From: Flavobacterium crassostreae
GTDB lineage: Bacteria > Bacteroidota > Bacteroidia > Flavobacteriales > Flavobacteriaceae
Direction: 5' to 3'
Length of the DNA stretch: 64,000 nucleotides
Assembly (NCBI RefSeq): GCF_001831475.1
Contig: NZ_CP017688.1
Location: 2,356,001 to 2,420,000 of the forward strand
Shown here: piece by piece, positions 53,886 through 63,571 of the stretch
Layout: each line of letters begins with the position of its first letter
How positions within the stretch are numbered: position 1 is the first letter of the stretch
Made by a program: the position numbers and the translations under genes
Notes under the pieces: model-generated
Seen by the model: only the letters and a program-made list of their open reading frames with translations
Told to the model about the DNA's origin: nothing
Database searches by the model: none

Positions 53886-55022
53886 ATGAAAAATAAATTA
53901 CTTTTTTGGAGTCTTGCTGCTTGCGTTGTTTCTTTGCAAATAGTGGCACAACATACTACCCAAGTAAGGGCTACAAGTTATGAAATTAGTGCTAATTTAG
54001 ATCTTAGAGCCGTAGCGTCTATTTTTGGAAACTCTAGGGATATTGCGGATTTTGAAAGAAGATTGAACGATCCTGAGGTTCCAATTTCTAATTTGGATTT
54101 GAATCAGGATAATCAAGTAGATTACCTTAGGGTGATGGAAACGGTTGCCCAAAAAACCCACTTAATTAGTATTCAGGCGGTGTTGGGTCCAGATATATAT
54201 CAGGATGTGGCTACTATTGATCTGGAGATAGATCGGTATAATCGGGTTCAAATTCAATTTGTAGGCAATACGTTTATGTTTGGTTCTAATTATATTTATG
54301 AGCCAGTTTACTACACTACTCCTGTTATTTATGGTGCTATATGGCACCACAATTACCGTCCTTATGCCTCTAGGTATTATTGGAACTACTACCCTACGCA
54401 TTATAATGCTTGGAATCCGTATCCGGTGTATCGGTACAAAAAAAATGTGTACAGGAACATTAATGCCAAAAACAAGTACCATTATGTAAATTCTAGACGA
54501 AGCCATCAGGCTGCATTGCTTCATAAAAACAAGTATGCTAATGGGTACGAAAGGCAACATCCCGAGCATGCTTTCTATAAAAGAAATGCTACCGCTATCA
54601 ATAGGTATGAATTGGATCGATCCCGAAGAAATCCTAACCAAATGAAGTCCAGAAATGAGGTGGATTACAACCGTAATAATACTGCCTATACTCCAAGAGT
54701 AGCTGCACCAAAAGACATAGAAAGCCATGACAATAGAAGCAATAGGGTGCGCAACAACACTACCGATAGAGAATCAAACCAACGTGGGCATTCTCCCAGA
54801 ATAGATCCCCAATACAGACCCGAAGCTACGGCTCCGCAAAGGCTATCTACGACTACAAATACTGCTGTTAAGCCGCAAAACAACCAAAACAAAAGATCCT
54901 CTGAAACCAGAAACCCAAATACAATGCAAAGAACCCGTACTTTAAAGCCTCAATCCGATAGTGTTAGGGGTTCTAGAGAGTTTAACAACATGAGTACTCG
55001 GTCCGGAAACAGACGTTCTTAA
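53886..55022 (+). CDS. Exported Tyr/Arg/Asn-rich protein of unknown function
   Basis: 378 residues with signal peptide MKNKLLFWSLAACVVSLQIVAQ. Residues about 25-130 form a conserved domain (ISANLDLRAVASIFGNSRDIADFERRLNDPE, NLDLNQDNQVDYLRVMETV) with an EF-hand-like DLNQDNQVDY. The second half is low complexity: first Tyr/Trp-rich (YYWNYYPTHYNAWNPYPVYRYKKN), then Arg/Asn/Ser-rich. It looks like a periplasmic or surface protein; no enzyme motif is seen. Terminator follows at 55042. Confidence 0.78.
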   Translation: MKNKLLFWSLAACVVSLQIVAQHTTQVRATSYEISANLDLRAVASIFGNSRDIADFERRLNDPEVPISNLDLNQDNQVDYLRVMETVAQKTHLISIQAVLGPDIYQDVATIDLEIDRYNRVQIQFVGNTFMFGSNYIYEPVYYTTPVIYGAIWHHNYRPYASRYYWNYYPTHYNAWNPYPVYRYKKNVYRNINAKNKYHYVNSRRSHQAALLHKNKYANGYERQHPEHAFYKRNATAINRYELDRSRRNPNQMKSRNEVDYNRNNTAYTPRVAAPKDIESHDNRSNRVRNNTTDRESNQRGHSPRIDPQYRPEATAPQRLSTTTNTAVKPQNNQNKRSSETRNPNTMQRTRTLKPQSDSVRGSREFNNMSTRSGNRRS

Positions 55023-55041
55023 TACCTCATAATCAAGCTAC

Positions 55042-55073
55042 AAACACGGTTTAAATGTACCGTGTTTTTTTTT
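55042..55073 (+). terminator. Terminator after the exported Tyr/Arg-rich protein
   Basis: Stem AAACACGGT/ACCGTGTTT with an 8-nt loop and a T-run of nine. Confidence 0.85.
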
Positions 55074-55148
55074 GGTTTTTTTTTAAATAAATACGCTTAA
55101 TTATATTTTATAAAGACTAAATTTGACGAGTTTTATTAAAAATAAGAA

Positions 55149-57110
55149 ATGAGCACATCGCAAAAAAACTTGCATTCTAAATTAACCTTAGGTGGTTTAT
55201 TAATTACACTAGGCATAATATACGGAGATATTGGTACCTCCCCTTTATATGTAATGAAAGCCATTCTTGGGCAACACGTGATTGATGCCAATATTGTTCT
55301 GGGAGGAATATCTTGCGTATTCTGGACCCTTACTCTACAAACTACCATAAAATATGTAATGATTACTCTAAGTGCAGACAACCACGGAGAAGGTGGTATT
55401 TTTGCACTGTATGCCTTAGTCAAAAAAACTAAAATTAAATGGCTTATTGTTCCTGCAATTATAGGAGGAAGCGCCTTACTTGCCGATGGTATTATTACGC
55501 CCCCTATATCAGTGTCTTCTGCCGTTGAAGGGATTAAAACCTATTATCCAAGTATCAATACGGTACCTATTGTTATTGGTATTTTATTTGTACTCTTTAC
55601 TATACAACAATTTGGAACTAAATTGGTCGGCAAATTTTTTGCCCCTATGATGCTGGTTTGGTTTAGTATGCTTGGTACCCTTGGAGTTATTCAAATTGCA
55701 AAATACCCCGAGGTATTCAAGGCTTTCAATCCGTATTATGCATACCAGTTATTATCCATTCATCCGGAGGGATTTTTTGTATTGGGATTTGTATTTTTGT
55801 GTACCACTGGTGCCGAAGCATTATACTCCGATATGGGGCATTGTGGCCGAAAAAACATTCGTATTAGTTGGATTTTTGTAAAATCTGCTCTGGTGCTTAA
55901 TTATTTTGGTCAAGCAGCTTATTTGATACAACACGAAGGAGAAACGCTACAATCTTTGGGTGGATCTAACGGAAATCCGTTTTATTTAATTATGGCAGAC
56001 TGGTTCCAACCCATCGGGATTATTATTGCCACTCTAGCGGCAGTTATTGCTTCGCAGGCGCTTATTAGTGGTTCTTTTACATTGATTAATGAGGCCATGC
56101 GATTGAATTTTTGGCCAAAAGTAAAAATAAAATACCCAACAGAGCTAAAAGGTCAATTGTACATCCCTTCGATTAATTGGTTGTTGTTTTTTGGTTGTGT
56201 TGGTATCGTATTGCATTTTGAAGAATCCAGCAATATGGAACATGCTTACGGTTTGGCTATTATACTTTGTATGATAATGACCACTATTTTACTTAATTTT
56301 TATTTAATTATGAAAAGAGTAAAATTGTATTTTATAATTCCTTTGATTACGGTGTATCTTTTGATAGAGTTTAGTTTTCTGGCAGCCAATATCACTAAGT
56401 TTGCTGATGGAGGTTATGTAACTTTAATAATAGCGGCAATGCTAATATCTGTGATGACAACCTGGTATTTGGCCAAAAAAATAAGCAAGAACTATACTAA
56501 AATTGTTAAAATTGCAGATTACAAAAAAGTACTAATGGAGCTCAGTGCAGATTTAAGTATCCCAAAATATGCCACCCATTTAGTGTACATGACCAATGCC
56601 AACCGAGTAGACGAAATTGAAGAAAAAGTAATGTATTCTATTTTGCAAAAAAGACCAAAACGAGCCGATATTTATTGGTTTGTGCATGTTAACATTTTGA
56701 GCGAACCTTATAAAACGGAGTATAAAGTAACCGAAATTCTTAAAGATGACCTGTACCGTGTAGATTTTAATTTGGGTTTTAGAGAACCTACAAAAATAAA
56801 CCTCATGTTTAAAGAGGTAATTAAAGATATGGTTAAAAAAGGCGAAGTAGATATTACCAGTAGGTACGAATCGTTGAATAAAAACAACATTATTGGAGAT
56901 TTTAAATTTGTACTTTCAGAAAAATTTCTGTCTAACGATAGCGATATGAGATGGCATGAAAAACTGGTTATGAACTCCTATTTTTTAATTAAAAAATTAA
57001 GTCTTTCTGAAGAAAGTGCCTTTGGATTAGATAGTAGTTCTGTTAAAATTGAGAAATTTCCGATGGTATTGCACGCACCCGAAAACATTGGACTAACCAG
57101 AATTAAATAA
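55149..57110 (+). CDS. kup: KUP-family potassium uptake transporter
   Basis: 653 residues with twelve predicted membrane helices in the first 440 and a cytoplasmic C-terminal domain. Signature at the N-terminus LGIIYGDIGTSPLYVMKAI, then TIKYVMITLSADNHGEGGIFALYALVK, DGIITPPISVSSAVEG, GAEALYSDMGHCGRKNIR and IASQALISGSFTLINEAMRLN. Imports K+ with protons. Promoter box TAAATTTG at 55118-55125. Single gene with its own terminator. Confidence 0.95.
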   Translation: MSTSQKNLHSKLTLGGLLITLGIIYGDIGTSPLYVMKAILGQHVIDANIVLGGISCVFWTLTLQTTIKYVMITLSADNHGEGGIFALYALVKKTKIKWLIVPAIIGGSALLADGIITPPISVSSAVEGIKTYYPSINTVPIVIGILFVLFTIQQFGTKLVGKFFAPMMLVWFSMLGTLGVIQIAKYPEVFKAFNPYYAYQLLSIHPEGFFVLGFVFLCTTGAEALYSDMGHCGRKNIRISWIFVKSALVLNYFGQAAYLIQHEGETLQSLGGSNGNPFYLIMADWFQPIGIIIATLAAVIASQALISGSFTLINEAMRLNFWPKVKIKYPTELKGQLYIPSINWLLFFGCVGIVLHFEESSNMEHAYGLAIILCMIMTTILLNFYLIMKRVKLYFIIPLITVYLLIEFSFLAANITKFADGGYVTLIIAAMLISVMTTWYLAKKISKNYTKIVKIADYKKVLMELSADLSIPKYATHLVYMTNANRVDEIEEKVMYSILQKRPKRADIYWFVHVNILSEPYKTEYKVTEILKDDLYRVDFNLGFREPTKINLMFKEVIKDMVKKGEVDITSRYESLNKNNIIGDFKFVLSEKFLSNDSDMRWHEKLVMNSYFLIKKLSLSEESAFGLDSSSVKIEKFPMVLHAPENIGLTRIK

Positions 57111-57131
57111 CAATCCTATTCTATGAAATTT

Positions 57132-57163
57132 AAAAAAACACGATAAAATATCGTGTTTTTTTT
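57132..57163 (+). terminator. Terminator after kup
   Basis: Stem AAAACACGATA/TATCGTGTTTT with a 3-nt loop, T-run of eight. Confidence 0.85.
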
Positions 57164-57249
57164 TATAATGAAAATATAAAACGAACATTCATTATTAAAA
57201 ATTTATCTTTCAATCAATTAATACTACCTTTGCAACTCAATTATTAAAA

Positions 57250-58503
57250 ATGAGATTACACAGAAATTTAGTTTATACTACCATTGACTCTCTCAATGCA
57301 ATATTTAACGAGGGAGAATATGCCGATAAAATGGTCGCTAGAGCCTTAAAAAAAGACAAACGTTGGGGAAGCTCTGACAGAAAGTTTGTTGCCGAAACAA
57401 TCTACGAAATTGTTCGATGGAAAAGATTGTATGCCGAAATTGCCGAAGTAAAAGAACCATTTGATAGAGACAATCTTTGGAGAATATTTTCGGTATGGGC
57501 AGTACTTAGAGGTTACCCAATACCGGATTGGAGACAATTAGAAGGAACGCCAGAGAGAAAAATAAAAGGCCGTTTTGATGAATTATCTAAAACAAGAACC
57601 CTAAAAGAGTCTATACCAGATTGGATGGACGAAATTGGAGTTCAAGAATTAGGAGAAGAAGTTTGGTCCAAAGAAATTGCCGCTCAAAACCAACCTGCAA
57701 AAGTAATTTTAAGAGTCAACACACTTAAAACTACCAAAGAAAAATTGAGAGCCATTTTGATGGATTTAGACATTCCTACGGATACTTTAGCAGACCAACC
57801 CGATGCGCTTGTATTGCAAGAAAGAGCCAATGTTTTTATGACAGATGCCTTTAAACAAGGATATTTTGAGGTACAAGATGCAAATTCACAACTCGTGGCT
57901 GCTTTTTTGGATGTCAAACCAGGCATGCGTGTTGTTGATACTTGTGCTGGTGCTGGTGGAAAAACATTACACATTGCTGCTTTGATGGAAAACAAAGGAC
58001 AATTAATTGCAATGGATTTATACGAAAGTAAATTAAAGCAACTAAAAATAAGAGCAAAACGAGATGGCGCTTTTAATATCCAATACCGCATTATTGATAC
58101 TACAAAAGTAATCAAGAAACTACACCAGAGAGCAGACCGTGTTCTAATTGATGCTCCTTGTAGTGGTTTAGGTGTTTTAAAAAGAAATCCGGATGCCAAA
58201 TGGAAATTGAGACCCGAGTTTATAGATAACATCCGTAAAGTGCAAGCCGAAGTTCTCGAAAGCTATTCTAAAATTGTAAAACCAGGAGGCAAATTAGTGT
58301 ATGCAACCTGCTCTGTCTTACCTTCAGAAAATCAAGAACAGGTAGCTCGATTTTTGAAAACCGAAATTGGAAAACAATTTAATTTTATTAAAGATCAAAA
58401 AATTCTGGCTTCAGAATCTGGTTTTGATGGGTTTTATATGGCTCTTTTAGAACGAAAAGATGAAGAAGCAAAACCTAAAGAACAAAAAGAAATAAAAGCA
58501 TAA
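57250..58503 (+). CDS. RsmB/NOP-family rRNA cytosine methyltransferase
   Basis: 417 residues. An N-terminal NusB-like helical region (about 1-125) is followed by the SAM-dependent domain with VVDTCAGAGGKTLHIAALM (motif I), AMDLYESKLKQLKIRAKR, motif IV VLIDAPCSGLGVLKRNPDAKW and motif VI VYATCSVLPSENQEQ. The two Cys in DAPCSG and YATCSV are the family's catalytic pair for m5C. Probably methylates 16S or 23S rRNA. Promoter box TACCTTTG at 57225-57232. Convergent with rho. Confidence 0.92.
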   Translation: MRLHRNLVYTTIDSLNAIFNEGEYADKMVARALKKDKRWGSSDRKFVAETIYEIVRWKRLYAEIAEVKEPFDRDNLWRIFSVWAVLRGYPIPDWRQLEGTPERKIKGRFDELSKTRTLKESIPDWMDEIGVQELGEEVWSKEIAAQNQPAKVILRVNTLKTTKEKLRAILMDLDIPTDTLADQPDALVLQERANVFMTDAFKQGYFEVQDANSQLVAAFLDVKPGMRVVDTCAGAGGKTLHIAALMENKGQLIAMDLYESKLKQLKIRAKRDGAFNIQYRIIDTTKVIKKLHQRADRVLIDAPCSGLGVLKRNPDAKWKLRPEFIDNIRKVQAEVLESYSKIVKPGGKLVYATCSVLPSENQEQVARFLKTEIGKQFNFIKDQKILASESGFDGFYMALLERKDEEAKPKEQKEIKA

Positions 58504-58536
58504 GTATTGTTTAGAACCCAATTTTCTTACTTACAC

Positions 58537-58570
58537 AAAAAAAGTCCTCGAAATATCGAGGACTTTTTTT
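58537..58570. terminator. Bidirectional intrinsic terminator
   Basis: 14-bp perfect stem AAAAAAAGTCCTCG/CGAGGACTTTTTTT, 6-nt loop, between convergent rsmB-like and rho. Confidence 0.9.
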
Positions 58571-58629
58571 GTATATGTAGTTTTCGTGAAAAACTGGTTT
58601 ATTATAAATTTTAAAACCCAGTGGTGCTA

Positions 58630-60441
58630 TTAGTCATTCATAGAGATTAAAAACTCTTCATTATTTTTTGTTTTTCTAAACCTATCATTGATAAAACTCA
58701 TGGCTTCAACAGGATTCATATCCGAAAGGTATTTTCTCATAATCCACATTCTTTGCAAGGTATTTTCGTCAAGCAATAAATCATCTCTACGAGTGCTGGA
58801 AGAAGTCAAATCAATAGCTGGAAAAATACGTTTATTAGCAATTTTTCTATCCAACTGTAGTTCCATGTTACCGGTTCCTTTAAATTCTTCAAAAATAACC
58901 TCGTCCATTTTAGATCCAGTTTCGGTCAATGCAGTAGCTATGATACTTAGAGACCCTCCGTTTTCTACATTACGAGCTGCTCCAAAAAAACGTTTTGGTT
59001 TCTGTAATGCATTGGCATCTACTCCTCCACTAAGCACTTTACCAGATGCTGGTTGCACTGTATTGTATGCTCTTGCTAAACGGGTGATCGAGTCTAATAA
59101 AATCACTACATCGTGCCCACATTCTACCAAGCGTTTTGCTTTTTCTAAAACAATATTAGCAATTTTAACGTGTTCTTGTGGCTCTCTATCAAATGTAGAA
59201 GCAATTACCTCTCCACGTACACTACGCTGCATATCGGTTACCTCTTCAGGACGCTCATCAATCAATAAAACTAGTAAATAAACCTCTGGATGATTTGCTG
59301 CAATTGCATTTGCAATCTCCTTGAGTAGCATGGTTTTACCGGTTTTAGGTTGGGCTACAATCATGCCTCGCTGCCCTTTTCCTAGGGGCGAAAACAAATC
59401 TATAATTCGGGTTGAAATAGTACTTTGTCTATCGGCAAGATTGAATTTTTCGGAAGGAAATACTGGGGTCAAATGTTCAAAAGAAACCCTATCTCGTACT
59501 ACTTGTGGGTCATGACCGTTAATTTTTAATACCCGCACCAATGGAAAAAATTTCTCTCCTTCTTTTGGGGGTCTGACCACGCCCTTTACTGTATCTCCCG
59601 TTTTTAATCCAAACAAACGAATTTGAGAGGTAGATAAATAAATATCATCTGGTGAGGCTAAATAATTATAATCTGAGGAGCGCAAAAAACCATAACCATC
59701 GGCCATCATTTCCAGAACACCTTCACTTTCTATAATGCCATCAAACTCAAAATCTGCATCTCTAAAATTATTTTTTTTATTCTTAAAATTAGGATTTTGG
59801 TTTGGGTTTTGGTTTGGATTTTGTTTATTTGTTTGGTTGGGATTCGCTTTTTTGACTGCTGGCGCATTAGTAGTCTTAGCCTTGGGCGTAGCAATAGCAT
59901 CATTTACTAGAGTTTTGCTTACCGGAATTTCATTTGCCAGAATTTCGGTCTCTTTTGTTGTATCTGTAGCAAGTTCTTTGCTCTTTTTTAAAGCAATTTT
60001 ATTCTGATAGGCAGTTTTACTAAATTTAACCGTTTTGGTTGGCTTGTTTTCTGGAACTGTATTATCCTTTTCGGGCGCAAGTGTCGTATTTGTATCTAAC
60101 TCCTCCATTGTATCCAAAACAGCAGACTCTTTGAGGATACTTTCTGCTGGATCTTGAGTGTTATTTTGTATGTTGTTTTTAGCCCTATTGGGTTGTATTC
60201 TAGGTTTTTGCACTATTGGTTTTTCGGAGGGAGCAACAACTGTTTTTTGGGGTTTAGCCTCTACAACTGCATCTTTTACAGAATTATCAGAGGTTGGGTC
60301 CGCAGAGTTTTTTTGATATTCTAGGATGTGCCCTATTAAAATTTCTTTTTTAACTCCATTAAATTTTATGGATTTTGTAGCTTTAGCTATTTGTTGGAGC
60401 TCCGTAAGCTTCATTTCTTTTAATGCCGAAATATCAAACAT
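58630..60441 (-). CDS. rho: Transcription termination factor Rho with disordered insertion
   Basis: 603 residues, versus about 420 in E. coli. N-terminal Rho_N/SAP-like helices (about 1-50; [34 protein letters not shown]), then about 190 residues of charged, Asn/Thr/Lys-rich low-complexity sequence with NPNQ repeats. The RNA-binding cold-shock domain ([22 protein letters not shown]) and ATPase follow: P-loop [15 protein letters not shown], Walker [20 protein letters not shown]-loop and R-loop [15 protein letters not shown]. It is preceded by a long 5' UTR with a direct repeat. Confidence 0.96.
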   Translation of the reverse strand: MFDISALKEMKLTELQQIAKATKSIKFNGVKKEILIGHILEYQKNSADPTSDNSVKDAVVEAKPQKTVVAPSEKPIVQKPRIQPNRAKNNIQNNTQDPAESILKESAVLDTMEELDTNTTLAPEKDNTVPENKPTKTVKFSKTAYQNKIALKKSKELATDTTKETEILANEIPVSKTLVNDAIATPKAKTTNAPAVKKANPNQTNKQNPNQNPNQNPNFKNKKNNFRDADFEFDGIIESEGVLEMMADGYGFLRSSDYNYLASPDDIYLSTSQIRLFGLKTGDTVKGVVRPPKEGEKFFPLVRVLKINGHDPQVVRDRVSFEHLTPVFPSEKFNLADRQSTISTRIIDLFSPLGKGQRGMIVAQPKTGKTMLLKEIANAIAANHPEVYLLVLLIDERPEEVTDMQRSVRGEVIASTFDREPQEHVKIANIVLEKAKRLVECGHDVVILLDSITRLARAYNTVQPASGKVLSGGVDANALQKPKRFFGAARNVENGGSLSIIATALTETGSKMDEVIFEEFKGTGNMELQLDRKIANKRIFPAIDLTSSSTRRDDLLLDENTLQRMWIMRKYLSDMNPVEAMSFINDRFRKTKNNEEFLISMND

Positions 60442-60600
60442 GAATGTTATTTGAATTTAATTAATTTGGAATAGTGTAAAGTATAGGTAAAACTATTTTA
60501 TCTTGAATTGTCCGCAGTATGAAGTGCTTACGGAATTGTCCTGCAATAATACGAATAAAATCTAACGATACAATAGTATTTTTCAAAAAGAAAATATATT
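60442..60600 (-). promoter_or_regulatory. Long rho leader with a direct repeat
   Basis: About 160 bp without a gene upstream of rho. In transcript sense GGACAATTC occurs twice, 28 bp apart (60541-60533 and 60513-60505), with possible pairing of CCG and CGG around them. No clear -7 box was found on the minus strand; a plus-strand box TATTTTTG at 60597-60604 serves the DUF4293 gene. Confidence 0.35.
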
Positions 60601-60622
60601 TTTGTAAAACAAATTTTAAAAA

Positions 60623-61036
60623 ATGATACAAAGAATTCAAACCATATATTTATTACTTACCTTTGTTGTAATAGCTGTTTTGCCATTTGTGTTTCCGTTA
60701 TGGAAATTAAATAACGACCAAGATTATTATTTTATGCAGAATCAGGTATATGTAGTACTTTTGGGTTTACTTACTGCAATAACTGTAATGAGTATTCTTT
60801 CCTATAAAAAAAGACAAAATCAATTTGTGATGAACCGATTGAGTATGATATTAAATTTAATTTTATTAGGATTATTTGTTTTTCATTCACTAAATTTATC
60901 TGGAGAAGCCCTAGTGGTTTCTGAGAAAGGTATTGGGATGTTTCTTCCTATTGTTGCTATCGTGTTATTAGTTTTAGCTAATAAGGCCATCAAAAAGGAC
61001 GAAGATCTTGTGAAATCTGTGGATCGATTGAGATAA
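60623..61036 (+). CDS. DUF4293 membrane protein
   Basis: 137 residues, four hydrophobic segments (about 5-25, 42-60, 72-90, 100-118), with a start MIQRIQTIYLLLTFVVIAVLPFVFPLW typical of DUF4293. Inner-membrane, function unknown. Promoter box TATTTTTG at 60597-60604. Divergent from rho, a neighbourhood common in flavobacteria. Terminator at 61070. Confidence 0.85.
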   Translation: MIQRIQTIYLLLTFVVIAVLPFVFPLWKLNNDQDYYFMQNQVYVVLLGLLTAITVMSILSYKKRQNQFVMNRLSMILNLILLGLFVFHSLNLSGEALVVSEKGIGMFLPIVAIVLLVLANKAIKKDEDLVKSVDRLR

Positions 61037-61069
61037 ACCTATAAACTTAGTTTATTAGTGCGAAGAAAG

Positions 61070-61097
61070 CCCGAATGATACCATTCGGGTTTTTTTG
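61070..61097 (+). terminator. Terminator after the DUF4293 gene
   Basis: Stem CCCGAATG/CATTCGGG with a 4-nt loop and a T-run of seven. Confidence 0.9.
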
Positions 61098-61186
61098 TGA
61101 TAAAAGGTCAATAAATTGTAATTAATCCCCGTATTCATGGGCATAGTAACATTTTTTTTATAAATTTGGATAGACTTAATCACAAA

Positions 61187-61849
61187 ATGAAAGATAAAAT
61201 TAGAATACATCTAGCTGATGACCACCAGGTGTTAATTGATGGAATGAAAACCTTACTTGGTACGGTTGCAAATTTTGAGGTGGTTGGTTTTTCTTTGAAT
61301 GGAAGTACTCTTTTTGAGGATGTTACAAATAACAAGACCGATATTTTGGTTCTAGATATTAGCATGCCAGAAAAAGATGGTATTGCAGTAATCAAAGAAT
61401 TTAAAACCAAAGGATTTCCTTGCAGAGTGATTATTCTTTCTAGTTATGATGAGCTAAAAATTATACAAGAGGTCATGAAATTAGGCGCTAGTGGTTACCT
61501 CACCAAACAATGTGCTGGAGAACACATTGTAGAGGCTATACAATTTGTTAGTGAAGGCGAAGAATATTTTTGTAAATCCGTGAGAGAAAAAATTTTTAAT
61601 ACTGCCACACAAAACAACCTTAAATTAAATAAATACAAACCCAATGTTGCAGCTTTATTAACCGAGCGAGAAATTGAAGTGATTACCTTAATTGCCTTAG
61701 AGTATAGCGGTAAAGAAATTAGCGAACATTTATTTATTAGCAATAATACCGTAGAGACACACCGCAAGAATATCATGAAAAAGCTAAACGCTAAAAACAC
61801 TATTAGCCTAGTTAAATATGCCCTTAAAAATAAATTAATAAAATCGTAA
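61187..61849 (+). CDS. NarL/FixJ-family response regulator
   Basis: 220 residues from ATG 61187 (MKDKIRIHLADDHQVLIDG); a TTG at 61166 is upstream and overlaps the -7 box TAAATTTG (61161-61168), so it is not used. Receiver domain with acidic pair ADD, phospho-acceptor D57 in LVLDISMPEKDG, Ser in IILSSYDELK and Lys in YLTKQC. The C-terminal LuxR-type HTH has LTEREIEVITLIALEYSGKEISEHLFISNNTVETHRKNIMKKL. Followed 23 bp later by its probable partner kinase. Confidence 0.93.
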   Translation: MKDKIRIHLADDHQVLIDGMKTLLGTVANFEVVGFSLNGSTLFEDVTNNKTDILVLDISMPEKDGIAVIKEFKTKGFPCRVIILSSYDELKIIQEVMKLGASGYLTKQCAGEHIVEAIQFVSEGEEYFCKSVREKIFNTATQNNLKLNKYKPNVAALLTEREIEVITLIALEYSGKEISEHLFISNNTVETHRKNIMKKLNAKNTISLVKYALKNKLIKS

Positions 61850-61872
61850 AGAGCTAGTAATCTATTTTTTTT

Positions 61873-63564
61873 ATGGGATACAAACACGCCCCTTTATTTC
61901 TGTTTTTACTTTTTTTGTATACCAATATAGCTGTTTCACAGGCCTTAATAAGTCCTAAAGAAGAAGTCATTAAACTATCTAATGAAGCTACAGAGTTAAT
62001 GAAAAATGAAAAATACGAAAAATCATTAATTTTATCCAGAAAAGCACTAACCAAAGCCATAAAAATCCACGAGGATGTACTCATTGCTAGGTGTTACAAC
62101 ATTATAGCTGCAAATTTTGATGGCATTGCAGAATTTGAAAAAGCCTATTTTTACTACAGAAAAGGATTGATATATGCCAATAGAACCCAAGATGACGAAT
62201 TAAAAAATTGGCTCTACAATAATTTGGGCAACATTTATTGTTTTGATAAAAAAGAATACCAAAAAGGAATTTATTATTACAAAAAATCTCTGGATTACAG
62301 CACCAAAATAAACGACTTTCCACAGCTAGTTTTTACTAATTTAAATATTGCCTGGGCTTATTTTGACATAGGAGAATACCAAGCCGGACAGCCTTATTTA
62401 GATTACATCAACAAGCACCATCAAAAACATGGCGACGAAAGCACCATTGTGGCTTTAAATTTGCTAAACGGAATGTATTGTGGCTACAAAAAAGACACCA
62501 AAAAGGCTGTTGCTTATTTTGAAAAAGCGATACAATTAGGGGAAGAAGGAAGTGAAAAATCCGATTTATCGTTTTCTTACCAAGAATATTCTCGTTTTTT
62601 GGTACAAATTGGTGCTTACAAAAAAGCCTACGAAAACCTAGCCAAATACAACGCTCTAACAACCATTATTAATAATGAAGAAAAAGTACAAAAAGCAAAC
62701 ATAGCGGGTATTAATCTAGAAATTGATGAGTACAAGAGAGAAATTGATACTATTGAACTCAAATACAAAACCAAAGAGGAGGTTTTGCTAGAAAAACAAT
62801 CTAAAAACAAACAAATTAGCGTTATTATTATTTCTATACTGTTATTAATTATCATTTTGTTTTATTTTTTCTTCCAAAACATAAAGCTAAAGCAGAAAAA
62901 CAAATTGAAAGATGTACAAACAAAAATCCAGCAAAATATTTACAACGCCTCTGTGAATGGGCAAGAATTAGAAAGAAAAAAAATAGCTTCGTTTTTGCAC
63001 GACGATATTAGTGCTCTGTTATCTTCGGCGGGCTTGCATCTGAGTGTGTTTAGTGCCAAAAACCCAATCCAAACCGAAGAAATAACAAAAACAAAATCCA
63101 TATTAAAAGAGGCTCATGATAGGGTCCGAGATGTATCCCACCAACTTATCCCCTCACTACTGACTCGTTTTGGGTTGTTTTTTTCTTTAAAGGATCTGTG
63201 TGAGAAAAACTCTAACTCTAGTATTCGTTTTGAATATATTAGCACCATTGAGGACAAAACACGCTATAATGAAGAATTTGAAATGAAAATGTATTTTATA
63301 ATTACCGAATTATTTAATAACATCCTGAAACACAGCAAAGCAAGTCTAGCAAAAATAACTATTACAGAGAGTCAAGACAAATTACTTATTATAATTGAAG
63401 ACAACGGGATGGGCTTTGCTACGGACAAATACCGCTCTAAGGAAGGTTTTGGCCTAACGCAAATACGAGCACGAATAAGCAATATTGATGGCGTATTCAA
63501 AATAATTTCAGGCGAAAAAACAGGAACACAAATTATAATAAAAACCCCTATTTTATACAAATAA
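61873..63564 (+). CDS. TPR-containing sensor histidine kinase (HisKA_3)
   Basis: 563 residues. Signal-peptide-like start, then a periplasmic tetratricopeptide array (about 30-265; repeats with the A-x2-Y pattern such as AYFYYRKGLIYANR, YQKGIYYYKKSLDYS, AVAYFEKAIQLG), a coiled coil (about 270-310), a membrane helix (about 317-337) and a cytoplasmic HisKA_3 domain with ERKKIASFLHDDISALLSS (H376). The ATPase has N-box ELFNNILKHSKAS and EDNGMGF. The ligand is unknown. It pairs with the NarL-type regulator upstream. Confidence 0.93.
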   Translation: MGYKHAPLFLFLLFLYTNIAVSQALISPKEEVIKLSNEATELMKNEKYEKSLILSRKALTKAIKIHEDVLIARCYNIIAANFDGIAEFEKAYFYYRKGLIYANRTQDDELKNWLYNNLGNIYCFDKKEYQKGIYYYKKSLDYSTKINDFPQLVFTNLNIAWAYFDIGEYQAGQPYLDYINKHHQKHGDESTIVALNLLNGMYCGYKKDTKKAVAYFEKAIQLGEEGSEKSDLSFSYQEYSRFLVQIGAYKKAYENLAKYNALTTIINNEEKVQKANIAGINLEIDEYKREIDTIELKYKTKEEVLLEKQSKNKQISVIIISILLLIIILFYFFFQNIKLKQKNKLKDVQTKIQQNIYNASVNGQELERKKIASFLHDDISALLSSAGLHLSVFSAKNPIQTEEITKTKSILKEAHDRVRDVSHQLIPSLLTRFGLFFSLKDLCEKNSNSSIRFEYISTIEDKTRYNEEFEMKMYFIITELFNNILKHSKASLAKITITESQDKLLIIIEDNGMGFATDKYRSKEGFGLTQIRARISNIDGVFKIISGEKTGTQIIIKTPILYK

Positions 63565-63571
63565 TAGCTTG

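Noticed and set aside
54162..54728. 188-residue minus-strand ORF
   Set aside because: Shadow of the exported Tyr/Arg-rich protein; the Ile/Val-rich composition comes from reading Tyr/Asn codons backwards.
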